Shown: piece by piece, positions 17,035 to 25,386 of the stretch
How the letters are laid out: each line of letters starts with the position of its first letter
Position numbering within the stretch: position 1 is the first letter of the stretch
NCBI GenBank assembly: GCA_043755435.1
Contig: JAYUSZ010000060.1
Span: 1 to 41,432 of the forward strand
Direction: 5' to 3'
Origin: JANXSF01 sp043755435
GTDB lineage: Bacteria > Acidobacteriota > Terriglobia > Bryobacterales > Bryobacteraceae
Length of the DNA stretch: 41,432 bases
Made by a program: the position numbers and the translations under genes
Notes under the pieces: generated by a model
Seen by the model: the letters and a program-made list of their open reading frames with translations, nothing else
The model's database searches: none
Told to the model about the DNA's origin: nothing

Positions 17035-18129
17035 ATGACGCAAGGAATTTGGTTAGATACAAAAGTCGCAAGTCCAGAGGACTTGAAGGAACTCTGCCAA
17101 GTGGATGGAGATTGCATCTCCTTCTACCTGCAATCGCATCAAGGAGGCGCAGGAACCAAGCCCACAGCTCAGCGTTTGCGGGCTCTGCTGGAACATGCCC
17201 AACGCGAAATAGAAACCAGAGGCTTGAAGGACCCCGATTGCCACGCATTGCTGGATCCTCTCTGGGCACTGACATCGGACCCCGATATGTTTGCGGGTCA
17301 TAAGGATGGCTTGGCTTTGTTCCGCAGTTCGCGCACATTTCAAATGTTTAGGATCCCGGCCAAAGTAGAAGAGCAAATGACAGTTGCTGGCCGATTTCAC
17401 ATTCTTCCCTTACTGGAAGAGATGAAACAGGAGCCCTTGTTTTTTGTGATTGAACTGACAAAAAAAGGAGTGCGTCTGCTTCGCGCTGCGGAAGCTAAGT
17501 TTGAGCAAGTTGAGCTTCCAGAAGACTGTCCGCAGTCCTTGGAAGATGTGGAATACACCGCTGAACACCAGTACGAATCGGCGCACGGTCTAAATTCAGC
17601 GAAGGAGCATTACTTGAAATACTTGCGATTAGTGGATCGCAGCCTTCGCCGCATAATTCGTCCGGTTGGTTCTCCAGTGGTGGTGGCAGGTGTGGCGGAA
17701 GACGCAGCCACATTTCGTTCCGTGAGTACTTTCACCCACTTGATTGACGAAACGGTTCCGCTAAGTCCGGACCGGTTCATTGCGTCGGATGTAGTCTCAA
17801 AGGCCCGGGAAGTGGTGAACCGTTGGGTTAGTCCCGATGAGCGAAAGGCAGTGGAGGAATATCAGGGGGGCCACCGGACCGTATCTGCCGAGTTGAACCA
17901 AATCACCCAAGTAGCATGGCGCGGGAGGGTTCAGACTTTGTTTGTTACCGCAGGGACCCGGCAGTTGGGAGATTTCGGCATTGTGGCGAAAGAGCTCAAA
18001 GCGGAAGGCCTTACGGATCTGGTTAACGCCGCGGCGGTGGAAACCATAAGGCATAGTGGGCAGGTGTTGGTTCTGCCTGCGGATCGCATGCCCGACAAGG
18101 TAACCGTTGCGGCTACCTTGCGATATTAA
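17035..18129 (+). CDS. baeRF3-domain protein (bacterial archaeo-eukaryotic release factor family 3)
   Basis: This 364-residue protein matches the baeRF3 family, bacterial relatives of archaeal and eukaryotic peptide release factor eRF1. Visible family features are ISFYLQSHQGGAGTKPTAQR near residue 25, DMFAGHKDGLALFRSSRTFQMFRIP (about 82-106), then RFHILPLLEEM and FFVIELTKKGVRLLRAAEAKF. The C-terminal half contains VVVAGVAEDAATFRSVSTF and an L7Ae-like end, GRVQTLFVTAGTRQLGDFG. Such proteins have been proposed to act in ribosome rescue or stress, without direct proof for this family. It stands between two universal stress protein genes and has its own sigma-54-like promoter and a GAGGAAG ribosome binding site. 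Confidence 0.82.
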   Translation: MTQGIWLDTKVASPEDLKELCQVDGDCISFYLQSHQGGAGTKPTAQRLRALLEHAQREIETRGLKDPDCHALLDPLWALTSDPDMFAGHKDGLALFRSSRTFQMFRIPAKVEEQMTVAGRFHILPLLEEMKQEPLFFVIELTKKGVRLLRAAEAKFEQVELPEDCPQSLEDVEYTAEHQYESAHGLNSAKEHYLKYLRLVDRSLRRIIRPVGSPVVVAGVAEDAATFRSVSTFTHLIDETVPLSPDRFIASDVVSKAREVVNRWVSPDERKAVEEYQGGHRTVSAELNQITQVAWRGRVQTLFVTAGTRQLGDFGIVAKELKAEGLTDLVNAAAVETIRHSGQVLVLPADRMPDKVTVAATLRY

Positions 18130-18134
18130 CGGCC

Positions 18135-18185
18135 CCAGAGATCCGGGACGGTCACCACCGTCCCGGATCTCCCCCGGATCTCTGG
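18135..18185. terminator. structured inverted repeat between convergent genes
   Basis: AGATCCGGGACGGT (18139-18152) and ACCGTCCCGGATCT (18157-18170) form a perfect 14-bp stem with a four-base loop. The left arm, CCAGAGATCCGGG at 18135-18147, is also complementary to CCCGGATCTCTGG at 18173-18185, so two exclusive hairpins are possible. It fills nearly the whole gap between the ends of the baeRF3 gene and the second stress-protein gene, as a bidirectional terminator would, but there is no T-tract on either side. Confidence 0.6.
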
Positions 18186-18187
18186 AC

Positions 18188-19051
18188 TCAGATGCTCAGC
18201 ACCGGGCAGGGGGATCGGCGGATTATGTCGTAGGAATGCGTACGCAACCTGCCGAACCTTTCGTGCATTACATCACGCCCGATCACAATCAAATCGGACC
18301 GATGCCGCATAGCAAAATCGTGGAGCACTTGCCCAACCTGCCCTTCCACCACTTCAACGTCTGTCCGTACATGCTCCTGTTTTGCTAAAGCAGCAAAGTC
18401 TTCCTTAGCTTTCTTGATTCGGTCGCCCATCCACTCAAGCGGCGGCCATAGTTCGCCGGTACCTTCGATTGGGGGCACTACGTGAACAAAGTTAAGCTCA
18501 GCCCCATATTCATGGGCAAAGAAATGCGCGGCAGCCATCAATTCCAAACTCTTTGCCTTCAAATCCACTCCGCACAAAACAGATGTGGGAGCTTCAGGAA
18601 CATGTCCCTCCGTCAGAACGTGAGCGTCTGTCCAAACAGGACAATCCGCATCGTGCAGAACGGAAGCTGCTACAGAACCTAATAGAAGAGCTCGCAACTT
18701 TCCGCTGCCATGGGTTGGTAACATGATCAGGTCCACTGGATGATGATGGACATACTTGATGATCTCCTCTGTAGGCTGGCCGACAACAACAACACGCTCC
18801 ACCTCAATCCCTTCTAACTCACTACAGTAGACCTTGCCGAGGGCTTCTTCAGCTTGCTTTTGCAGATTGGCGAAATCAACCAAGGCCGAGTAAGTTGCAA
18901 AGTGGCCATATGCGGTGATGGGAACATGCAGAACGTGGAATAACACCACCTTCGCCTTGTGGAATTTTGCCCAGGAGACTACGGCTGGGACAACCATTTG
19001 GCAACGGCGGGAAAAATCATTTGGGAACAGAATGCGGCGAATCGGTTTCAT
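18188..19051 (-). CDS. universal stress protein, two tandem Usp domains
   Basis: A 287-residue protein with two Usp domains, parallel to the one ending at 16021. Domain one (about 3-145) starts RRILFPNDFSRRCQ and carries MLPTHGSGKLRALLLGSVAASVLHDADCPVW, an intact ATP-loop type pattern (HGxGxLxxLLLGS). Domain two (about 160-285) begins VLCGVDLKAKS and ends SDLIVIGRDVMHERFGRLRTHSYDI, again with a changed loop. The two proteins share the endings RLRxHxYxIxRxxPCPV, so they are probably old duplicates. The ATG has a perfect AAGGAGGA ribosome binding site, and a sigma-54-like promoter lies about 30 bases upstream. It is convergent with the baeRF3 gene. Confidence 0.9.
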   Translation of the reverse strand: MKPIRRILFPNDFSRRCQMVVPAVVSWAKFHKAKVVLFHVLHVPITAYGHFATYSALVDFANLQKQAEEALGKVYCSELEGIEVERVVVVGQPTEEIIKYVHHHPVDLIMLPTHGSGKLRALLLGSVAASVLHDADCPVWTDAHVLTEGHVPEAPTSVLCGVDLKAKSLELMAAAHFFAHEYGAELNFVHVVPPIEGTGELWPPLEWMGDRIKKAKEDFAALAKQEHVRTDVEVVEGQVGQVLHDFAMRHRSDLIVIGRDVMHERFGRLRTHSYDIIRRSPCPVLSI

Positions 19052-19081
19052 GGTCCTCCTTATAAGAGCAAAGACAACTAA

Positions 19082-19097
19082 AGCAAACTATTGGCCA
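19082..19097 (-). promoter_or_regulatory. sigma-54 promoter of the second universal stress protein
   Basis: The minus strand reads TGGCCAATAGTTTGCT, with TGGC, a perfect TTGCT and exact 10-base GG-GC spacing. Transcription would start near 19071, about 20 bases before the start codon and directly upstream of the AAGGAGGA ribosome binding site. Confidence 0.6.
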
Positions 19098-19235
19098 ATC
19101 GAGGGACATAGGAACGAGGTGTTTCCCGTGCCGTTGCGTTTCTTCATCCAACAACCTGGGTTATTTCACCCACTACGTAGTCTAACTCTTTGATTAGCCG
19201 ATGGTGCTTGGCATGCATTGGAAACTAGAGGTCTC

Positions 19236-20294
19236 ATGGCAAAATCCCGCCGCATGATGCGGGCCTTCGTGTTCCAATCTCCCGGAATCATCAGCCTGGA
19301 AAGCAAACCCGTTCCAGTAGCTGGTCCTATGGAAGCCATTGTGAAGGTCCATCTTACCTCTATTTGCTCCGATGATTTGAATACGGTTCGTGGTCTTTTC
19401 CCGGTCACCAGTGGATTGACCCTTGGACACGAGGCTGTGGGAGTTATTCACGAACTAGGCGAGCAGGTCTCTGGATATGAGCTAGGTCAGCGCGTTCTGG
19501 TTTCTGCCGCAACGCCTTGTGGCCAGTGCCAGCCTTGTTTGGATGGGCAGTTGGTTCACTGCGCGAACGGAACGCACGGACGTATTGGCAAGACATTGGA
19601 AGGCACTCAAGCAGAATATGTCCGAATCCCATTTGCCCAAGCTAATCTGGCAGTAGTGCCCGACTGCGTTTCCGACGAGTCCGGTCTTTTGTTATGCGAA
19701 GTGGCCTCTTCTGGTTTCGCCGCTGCTGAAAGAGGTGGCGTTCAATTGGGTGATAACGTTGTTGTGTTCGGTTTAGGTCCGATTGGCCTTTGCGCCTGCC
19801 TTGGAGCAAAGCTTAGAGGTGCTGCAAAAGTTCTGGCTGTTGATTCGACGCAGAACCGCTTACAGATGTCCCGGCAGTTTGGCGCAACGGATCTTGTTGA
19901 TGCCTCAGAAGCCGTCAGTGAAGTATTCCGCCACACAAGAGAGGCTGGAGCCGATGTTTCCATTGAGGCCCAAGAGGAATCCAGAACGTTTGAAAGTGCC
20001 CTGCGCGTGCTCCGTCCTGGTGGCACCCTCTCTAGTGTTGGGATGCTCTTTCCACCTCTGATGATTTCCGATATTTCTTTCGAGAACCGGGTTGGGAATT
20101 ACACCATCGTCAATTCCACCTGCTCCGGTGGAAAGGCCCGCATGGAGCGTTTGCTACGCTTGGTAGAAAACAAAAGGATTGATCTTACGCCAATGTTGAC
20201 CCATCGCTTCCCTCTTGAAGAATCGGCGACGGCCTATGAAATGCTAGTCAATCAAAAACAGGCGGCCATCAAAGTTGCCATCCAGATAAGCTAA
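19236..20294 (+). CDS. zinc-dependent medium-chain alcohol dehydrogenase
   Basis: From the ATG at 19236 (AGAGG about 5 bases upstream) the protein has 352 residues, the normal size of the family. It has the GHEAVGVI motif with the catalytic-zinc His and Glu. The structural-zinc lobe CGQCQPCLDGQLVHC has four cysteines in the usual C-x2-C-x2-C-x7-C pattern. The Rossmann motif VVFGLGPIGLCACLGAKLRG is followed by an acidic residue (VLAVDST), suggesting NAD(H) rather than NADP(H). The substrate is unknown. It lies 13 bases upstream of the hybrid kinase gene and so probably forms an operon with the three signalling genes. ATGs at 19254 and 19257 are possible alternative starts. Confidence 0.88.
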   Translation: MAKSRRMMRAFVFQSPGIISLESKPVPVAGPMEAIVKVHLTSICSDDLNTVRGLFPVTSGLTLGHEAVGVIHELGEQVSGYELGQRVLVSAATPCGQCQPCLDGQLVHCANGTHGRIGKTLEGTQAEYVRIPFAQANLAVVPDCVSDESGLLLCEVASSGFAAAERGGVQLGDNVVVFGLGPIGLCACLGAKLRGAAKVLAVDSTQNRLQMSRQFGATDLVDASEAVSEVFRHTREAGADVSIEAQEESRTFESALRVLRPGGTLSSVGMLFPPLMISDISFENRVGNYTIVNSTCSGGKARMERLLRLVENKRIDLTPMLTHRFPLEESATAYEMLVNQKQAAIKVAIQIS

Positions 20295-20307
20295 ATAAGA
20301 ATCCTCC

Positions 20308-22296
20308 ATGACATCGAGTCCTCTTGCCCAGTTCGCAGAATCAAAAGTAAGTAAGGAAATCCTTGATGCCATCCCTGAGGGTCTCATTCTTGCCGATTCC
20401 AACGGTTCCATCATCTTTTTGAATGCTGCTGCTAGAAGGATGCACGGGCATTGCTTTTCCACTCCTCCATCGCCTGAAAACGGCCGGCGTATTTTTAAGA
20501 ACCTGAATAGCCCTCCGCTTGAGGACGATCAACTTCCTATTTCCAGAGCACTCCGTGGAGAAAAAATTGCTGCCGAAGAATTTGTTCTTCGGCCCGAATC
20601 TTCACCCAATCCAATCTGGGTTGAGGCTACTGCGGAATTGTTGGGCAATGGAGTTGTTGTTCATTGCCTGGATATTACTTGCCGACGGCAAGCGGAATCA
20701 ACATCACAAGATGCCACCGAACTGGCAACGCGGTTTCAAACGTTGCTCGAAACCGCCCCAGACGCGATTGTGGAAGTGGATTCCGCCGGAAAGTTCGTGA
20801 TGCTAAACGCTGCCGTGGAACGACTGTTCGGATACAAACGAGACGAACTACTGGGCCTTCCAGTGGAAATTCTAATTCCTGAGGCGATGCGACATTCGCA
20901 CGTCAAACACCGCGGAGATTATGTGGCTAATCCAGGTACCCGTCCTATGGGTATTGGCATGGAGTTATTGGCACGCCGCAAGGACGGCACTGAATTTCCC
21001 GTAGAGGTGAGTCTTAGCCCTGTTCCCACTTCACACGGGCATCACGTCACGGCAATTGTTCGCGACGTGACAGAACGGAAACGAGCGAGTGAACATCTGC
21101 TGGCACTGGGCGCAGAGTTCACCCGCGAACTGGAAGAAAAGAACCGCCAGTTGGAACAGCGCAATTCCGAAGTTGAGCGAGCCAACCGTTTAAAAAGTGA
21201 ATTTCTGGCTAGCATGAGCCACGAACTGCGTTCCCCTTTGCATACAATTATCGGGTTCGCTGACTTGTTACGGGAGGAACTTGACGGTCCGCTAAATACT
21301 AAGCAAAAACGATTTGTACAGAATATTCACCGCGATTCACAACACCTGTTGGAAATCATCAACGACCTGCTGGATATCAGTAAGATTGAAGCCGGCCGTT
21401 TGGAATTGCGTTTGGAGCATTTTGATGCCGACCACATTGCAGAGGAAGTTCTATCCAGCATTCGCGCTCAGGCACGAGCCAAGTCCATTCGGCTGGAAAC
21501 TCACTTTGCTCCGGACAGCCCTGTGGAGTCAGACAAACTCCGTTTCAAGCAAATTCTATACAACCTATTAAGCAATGCTGTGAAATTTACTCCTGAACAG
21601 GGCGTGATCACAGTAGCAACAGAACGAATTGGCTCCAGACTTCAGATTAGCGTGGCTGATACGGGCATCGGCATTGCAACGTCTGATCACGAAGCAATTT
21701 TCGACAAGTTCTATCAAGTCGGTTCCACCACGAAGGGGGTTCGTGAAGGCACCGGGTTGGGTCTTGCTATCACTAAAACTCTGGTCGAAAAAATGGGCGG
21801 AAAAATTTGGGTTGCCAGTGTTCCCGGGCAAGGCAGCACCTTCACCTTCTCTGTTCGATTGGCGCAAAGCTCGAATGACCAAAATGCGGCGACCAAGAGA
21901 ACCAAGCCCCTGGTGCTGTTGGCCGAGGATGCCAATCGCTCTACAGGTCTTCTGGTGAACTACCTGGAACCTGCCGGTTATGAAGTTGTCAGGGCCGGGT
22001 CACTTTCAAAAACAGTGCAAATGTCGCGGGAACTTCAGCCAAATGTGGTGATTCTGGATCTATTGATTCCGGGTGCAGAAAGTTGGCGGATTCTGCGCGA
22101 AATGAAAGCGCAAAAGGATACTGCCGCAATTCCAGTAATCGTCACCAGCGTTCTTGACAATGACGATGCGGCCCGCTCGCTGGGCGCAGCAGCTTATCTC
22201 ACCAAACCCATCAGTAAACGCCTGCTTCTGGAGACCTTGCGCTCCTGCTATCCTGAAGGGCTATTGGACCATGTTGATCCGGATGAAAAAGGGTAA
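20308..22296 (+). CDS. hybrid sensor histidine kinase, PAS-PAS-HisKA-HATPase-REC
   Basis: A 662-residue cytoplasmic kinase without transmembrane segments. Two PAS domains (about 14-120 and 135-250) precede a coiled coil (about 260-295). The HisKA domain has phosphoacceptor His305 (SMSHELRSPLHT). The ATPase domain has NLLSNAVKFTPEQG (N box), VADTGIGI (G1) and GTGLGLAITK (G2). The C-terminal receiver domain carries Asp584 (VILDLLIPG), an acidic AED pocket and Lys in YLTKPI. Soluble PAS sensing points to an internal signal such as redox, oxygen or a small ligand; no heme or flavin residues can be assigned from sequence alone. It is followed by a TTG-started receiver and an NtrC-type activator, which suggests a phosphorelay ending in sigma-54 control. 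Confidence 0.9.
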   Translation: MTSSPLAQFAESKVSKEILDAIPEGLILADSNGSIIFLNAAARRMHGHCFSTPPSPENGRRIFKNLNSPPLEDDQLPISRALRGEKIAAEEFVLRPESSPNPIWVEATAELLGNGVVVHCLDITCRRQAESTSQDATELATRFQTLLETAPDAIVEVDSAGKFVMLNAAVERLFGYKRDELLGLPVEILIPEAMRHSHVKHRGDYVANPGTRPMGIGMELLARRKDGTEFPVEVSLSPVPTSHGHHVTAIVRDVTERKRASEHLLALGAEFTRELEEKNRQLEQRNSEVERANRLKSEFLASMSHELRSPLHTIIGFADLLREELDGPLNTKQKRFVQNIHRDSQHLLEIINDLLDISKIEAGRLELRLEHFDADHIAEEVLSSIRAQARAKSIRLETHFAPDSPVESDKLRFKQILYNLLSNAVKFTPEQGVITVATERIGSRLQISVADTGIGIATSDHEAIFDKFYQVGSTTKGVREGTGLGLAITKTLVEKMGGKIWVASVPGQGSTFTFSVRLAQSSNDQNAATKRTKPLVLLAEDANRSTGLLVNYLEPAGYEVVRAGSLSKTVQMSRELQPNVVILDLLIPGAESWRILREMKAQKDTAAIPVIVTSVLDNDDAARSLGAAAYLTKPISKRLLLETLRSCYPEGLLDHVDPDEKG

Positions 22297-22298
22297 CC

Positions 22299-22697
22299 TT
22301 GGCGATCTCCATATTGATAGCGGACGACAACCCGCAAAATCGCGAACTGCTCCGCTCCGTAATGGAGCACTGCCAGTACGAGGTGATTGAAGCTGAAAAC
22401 GGCCGCCATGCTCTAGCTCTGGCTATAGAACTGAGACCTTCCCTGATTCTGATGGATCTCCAAATGCCCGAATTGGATGGCTATCAAGCGTTGGCAGCCA
22501 TACGCGAGATTCCCGAACTTCAGTTCACGCCGGTAATTGCCTTCACCGCCTATGCCATGCCCGAAGATGAATCCAAGGCCCTGGCCGCAGGCTTTTCTGG
22601 CTTCCTGACTAAGCCTGTACCATTGTCGTTCTTACGAAACGAAGTAGCCCGATTTCTGAACATGGGTGCATTCGCAGCAGGAGAATCGAATCGCTAA
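22299..22697 (+). CDS. single-domain response regulator (DivK-like)
   Basis: The protein has 132 residues and is only a receiver domain. The acidic pocket is ADDN near the N-terminus, the phosphoacceptor is Asp53 (LILMDLQMPELDG), the conserved Thr lies in FTAYAM, and Lys in FLTKPV completes the active site. The start is a TTG two bases after the kinase stop, and the stop overlaps the ATG of the next gene by one base, so all three are translationally coupled. A receiver without output domain between a hybrid kinase and an activator could carry phosphate between them or act as a phosphate sink. Confidence 0.88.
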   Translation: MAISILIADDNPQNRELLRSVMEHCQYEVIEAENGRHALALAIELRPSLILMDLQMPELDGYQALAAIREIPELQFTPVIAFTAYAMPEDESKALAAGFSGFLTKPVPLSFLRNEVARFLNMGAFAAGESNR

Positions 22698-24088
22698 TGA
22701 CTGCCAGCAATCCGAGTCTAATCAAGATTGTTCTAATTGACGACAACCCAGGCAACCTGGAACTTCTAGTGGCTGCACTCAGTCGCGATGAAGTGGAAAT
22801 TTTCACTGCCGAAGATCCCGAAGAAGGCGTCGATCTAGTATTCACTCATCACCCCCAAATCGTTCTCACCGACTTGGTAATGCCTAAGCTTTCCGGGATG
22901 GAAGTGCTGGAAAGAATTGTCGAATTCGATCCCAGCATTGAAGTAATCCTAATGACCGCCCACTACTCTACTGAAACCGCAGTGGAAGCAATCAAGAAGG
23001 GTGCTTCCGATTACTGGAACAAACCTGTCCCCATTGCAATTGTGCGTAAGAAGGTGGATCAACTGATTGAGGAAGCGCGGCGCCGCTCCACTGCCCAGCA
23101 TCTGCAAACGCAGTTGCTGGAGGTGTCGGAATTCGAAGGCATTATTGGGAATAGTCCGCAAATGTGGGACATGTTTTCCCGCATCCGTCGAGTAGCTCCG
23201 CACTATCGCACGGTTCTACTAACCGGCCATACCGGTTCAGGAAAAGATCTGGTGGCCACCGCTCTTCACCGGTTAAGCCCGGTAGCACAGGGCAACTTTG
23301 TGGTGCTCAATTGTTCTGCCGTAGTGGAAACGCTTTTTGAAAGTGAACTATTCGGCCACGTAAAAGGGTCCTTCACCGGAGCCACCACTGATAAGGTGGG
23401 GCTCTTTGAGCATGCGCATAAAGGCACTCTGTTTTTGGATGAAATTGGCGACATGCCCATGTCTACCCAGGCCAAATTGCTGCGCGCCATTCAGAACCAG
23501 GAAGTGCAGCGGTTGGGATCATTGACTCCGCGCAAAGTGGATGTGCACATTATCGCGGCTACCAACCGTGATTTACGGAAACTGATTGAAGAGAAAACTT
23601 TCCGCGAGGATCTTTATTACCGGCTCTCGATGGTTGAAATAGTTACGCCGACTCTAGCCGATAGGGAGGGGGATTTGCCGCTTCTAGTTCGTCATTTCCT
23701 TCGAAAGTTCACAGCCATGTATGGCAAGAGTGTCCGCGGGTTGACGCGGCGCGCAGAACTAATTCTAAGCCGTCACCCGTGGCCCGGCAATGTTCGCGAA
23801 TTGGAAAATGTGATTGGCTATGCTTCGATGATGGTGATGGGTGAAATGATTGATGTGGGGGATCTACCCGCATACCTTACCTCATTGCCCTTACCGTTAG
23901 GTCAACCAAGTGCGGGTGTAAATGCGCCGCAACCTTCTATGGAGATGCTTCCTTTGGAGGAGCAAGAAAAACAATCGCTGATGCAGGCTCTGGATCGATC
24001 TTCAGGAAACCAAAGTCAGGCCGCAAGACTATTGAAAATCAGCCGTGATACGTTGCGCTATCGGATGAAGAAACACAACATCACGTAA
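22697..24088 (+). CDS. sigma-54-dependent response regulator, NtrC family
   Basis: This 463-residue protein has the classic three domains. The receiver (about 8-125) has phosphoacceptor Asp59 (IVLTDLVMP). The AAA+ domain (about 145-375) has Walker A GHTGSGKD at 177-184, the sigma-54 contact loop GSFTGA at 224-229 and Walker B LFLDEIGDM. The C-terminus carries a Fis-type helix-turn-helix (GNQSQAARLLKISRDTLRYRMKKH). The GSFTGA loop has Ser instead of the more usual Ala at the second place, a mild variant. Its presence fits the sigma-54-like promoters found upstream of the stress-protein and baeRF3 genes nearby, which are its plausible targets. It is convergent with the ExeA-like gene. Confidence 0.93.
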   Translation: MTASNPSLIKIVLIDDNPGNLELLVAALSRDEVEIFTAEDPEEGVDLVFTHHPQIVLTDLVMPKLSGMEVLERIVEFDPSIEVILMTAHYSTETAVEAIKKGASDYWNKPVPIAIVRKKVDQLIEEARRRSTAQHLQTQLLEVSEFEGIIGNSPQMWDMFSRIRRVAPHYRTVLLTGHTGSGKDLVATALHRLSPVAQGNFVVLNCSAVVETLFESELFGHVKGSFTGATTDKVGLFEHAHKGTLFLDEIGDMPMSTQAKLLRAIQNQEVQRLGSLTPRKVDVHIIAATNRDLRKLIEEKTFREDLYYRLSMVEIVTPTLADREGDLPLLVRHFLRKFTAMYGKSVRGLTRRAELILSRHPWPGNVRELENVIGYASMMVMGEMIDVGDLPAYLTSLPLPLGQPSAGVNAPQPSMEMLPLEEQEKQSLMQALDRSSGNQSQAARLLKISRDTLRYRMKKHNIT

Positions 24089-24106
24089 GCCGTAAAAAAT
24101 TGAAAA

Positions 24107-24985
24107 CTAATCGCCGCGGCCAAATGACGGCTGTTCCATCCCCGTTGGTTGGGAACGCATTTTACGTTTCGTGGGCCAATCCAAACGCATATCGGTGGTT
24201 ACTTCATCCACCATCTCGACCGTCGCTTCCCTTGATTCCATTGCAAACATAGTTAGCAGCAAATTGTCGCAAATGCCATTGATCACGCGTGGAATGCCTT
24301 GGGCTCGAATGTGAACTTCTGAAATGACGGCCTCTGGGAAAATGGTTTGTTTCGGCATCCCAGCCTTTTCCAGACGAAACTCAATGTACTCTTTTGTGTC
24401 CGCTTCGCTGAACGGCATTAAAGTGGTGCGCAATACAATTCGCTGCTTCAATTGCCGAAGATTCGGTGAATCCAACTTCCGGTCAAATTCCGGCTGCCCG
24501 GCAAGTACAATTTGCAGCAACTTGCCATTGCGGTTTTCCATGTTTCCTAACAAACGAATTTCTTCCAACACATCCCACTCAAGGTTGTGCGCTTCGTCCA
24601 CAATCAGAACCGTGGTTCGCCCGTCGTTGGTCTGCGCCACAAGAAGACTATTTAACGCGAACAGTACTTCAGTTTTCGAGGTGCGCTGAACAGGAAGGTT
24701 GAAATCGTAGGCAACCATTTCAAAAAACTGATCGGAAGTGATGCGGGAATTAAAAAGGAAGGCAAATTCAAAGTACTGGGTTTCCAGATACTCGCGCAGA
24801 CACTCCAGCAAGGTAGTCTTGCCGGTGCCAACTTCCCCCGTTAATACAATAAAGCCTTTTCTGCTCTGAACCCCGTAAATAAGGTTCGCCAGGGCTTCTT
24901 CATGCTGGGCGCTGCGGTACAAGAACGCAGGATCCGGGCTTAGGCTGAAAGGGTTTTCTATGAAACCAAAGTAAGCATTATACAT
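24107..24985 (-). CDS. ExeA/MshM-like AAA ATPase
   Basis: A 292-residue AAA ATPase starting MYNAYFGFIENPFSLSPDPAFLY, the standard opening of the ExeA/GspA family used in type II secretion, type IV pilus and exopolysaccharide (XrtA-linked) clusters. Walker A is GEVGTGKTT (50-58), Walker B with DEAH at 130-133, and the sensor region GIPRVINGICDNLLL lies near the C-terminus. The usual C-terminal peptidoglycan-binding part of ExeA is absent, so it resembles the short form. No secretion or polysaccharide genes are next to it. Its 5' side borders the disturbed accessory region, so former partners may have been lost or lie elsewhere. Confidence 0.85.
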   Translation of the reverse strand: MYNAYFGFIENPFSLSPDPAFLYRSAQHEEALANLIYGVQSRKGFIVLTGEVGTGKTTLLECLREYLETQYFEFAFLFNSRITSDQFFEMVAYDFNLPVQRTSKTEVLFALNSLLVAQTNDGRTTVLIVDEAHNLEWDVLEEIRLLGNMENRNGKLLQIVLAGQPEFDRKLDSPNLRQLKQRIVLRTTLMPFSEADTKEYIEFRLEKAGMPKQTIFPEAVISEVHIRAQGIPRVINGICDNLLLTMFAMESREATVEMVDEVTTDMRLDWPTKRKMRSQPTGMEQPSFGRGD

Positions 24986-25103
24986 ATTGGCTCTTATCGG
25001 CCGGTTTATTTAAGTTATACAGCAACTCTTCTGACCCTTCATATTACCACGATGCGACGGTGGCTTATTCGCTTTGGCGGGACTGAACCCTTCCAAACTA
25101 AGG

Positions 25104-25215
25104 TGGGACACCGGTGTGCCACGATATTCACCCTTAAAGCAGAATAGACATCGAAAACGTCAACCGTCTAGTCCCAGCATCAACTTACATACAATACCGG
25201 GCCCAAAAAGGCCGC
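25104..25215 (+). pseudogene. N-terminal remnant of a PQQ-dependent glucose-dehydrogenase-like gene
   Basis: Three short segments in different frames line up, in correct order and spacing, with the conserved start of PQQ-dependent dehydrogenases: PRYSPLKQ (25119-25142), IDIENVNRLVPA (25144-25179) and TYNTGPKKA (about 25190-25213). A joint reading gives the family pattern RYSPLKQI-x2-ENV-x-RL-x2-AWTY-x-TG. Two frameshifts separate the segments, so the gene is dead. No intact start or signal peptide is visible upstream. The C-terminal end of the same type of gene is found on the same strand about 3.5 kb further on, with three opposite-strand genes between. The homology is read from memory of the family and is not a database result. 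Confidence 0.6.
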
Positions 25216-25386
25216 TATGTCGGAATTGATGAGGTAGGGGTTAGCCTTGCGTTGCAGATGATCTGAAATATTGGTAGTCGCTGATCTGTTGTTCGCGATT
25301 CTGGATTCGAAGCAGTACACATACGCCAAGTAGAGGCGAGCTACAATGGCAACCAAAAAAGGTTGATCCAACACCTACGAGCACCT

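Noticed and set aside
16945..17043. N-terminal extension of the first universal stress protein
   Set aside because: It would cover both sigma-54 sites and overlap the divergent baeRF3 start; the internal ATG has a ribosome binding site and gives the normal Usp beginning.
19202..19217. TGGTGC-N5-ATGCA, a sigma-54-like site before the alcohol dehydrogenase gene
   Set aside because: GG-GC spacing is right, but it is two to three mismatches off consensus and would start transcription inside the ribosome binding site.
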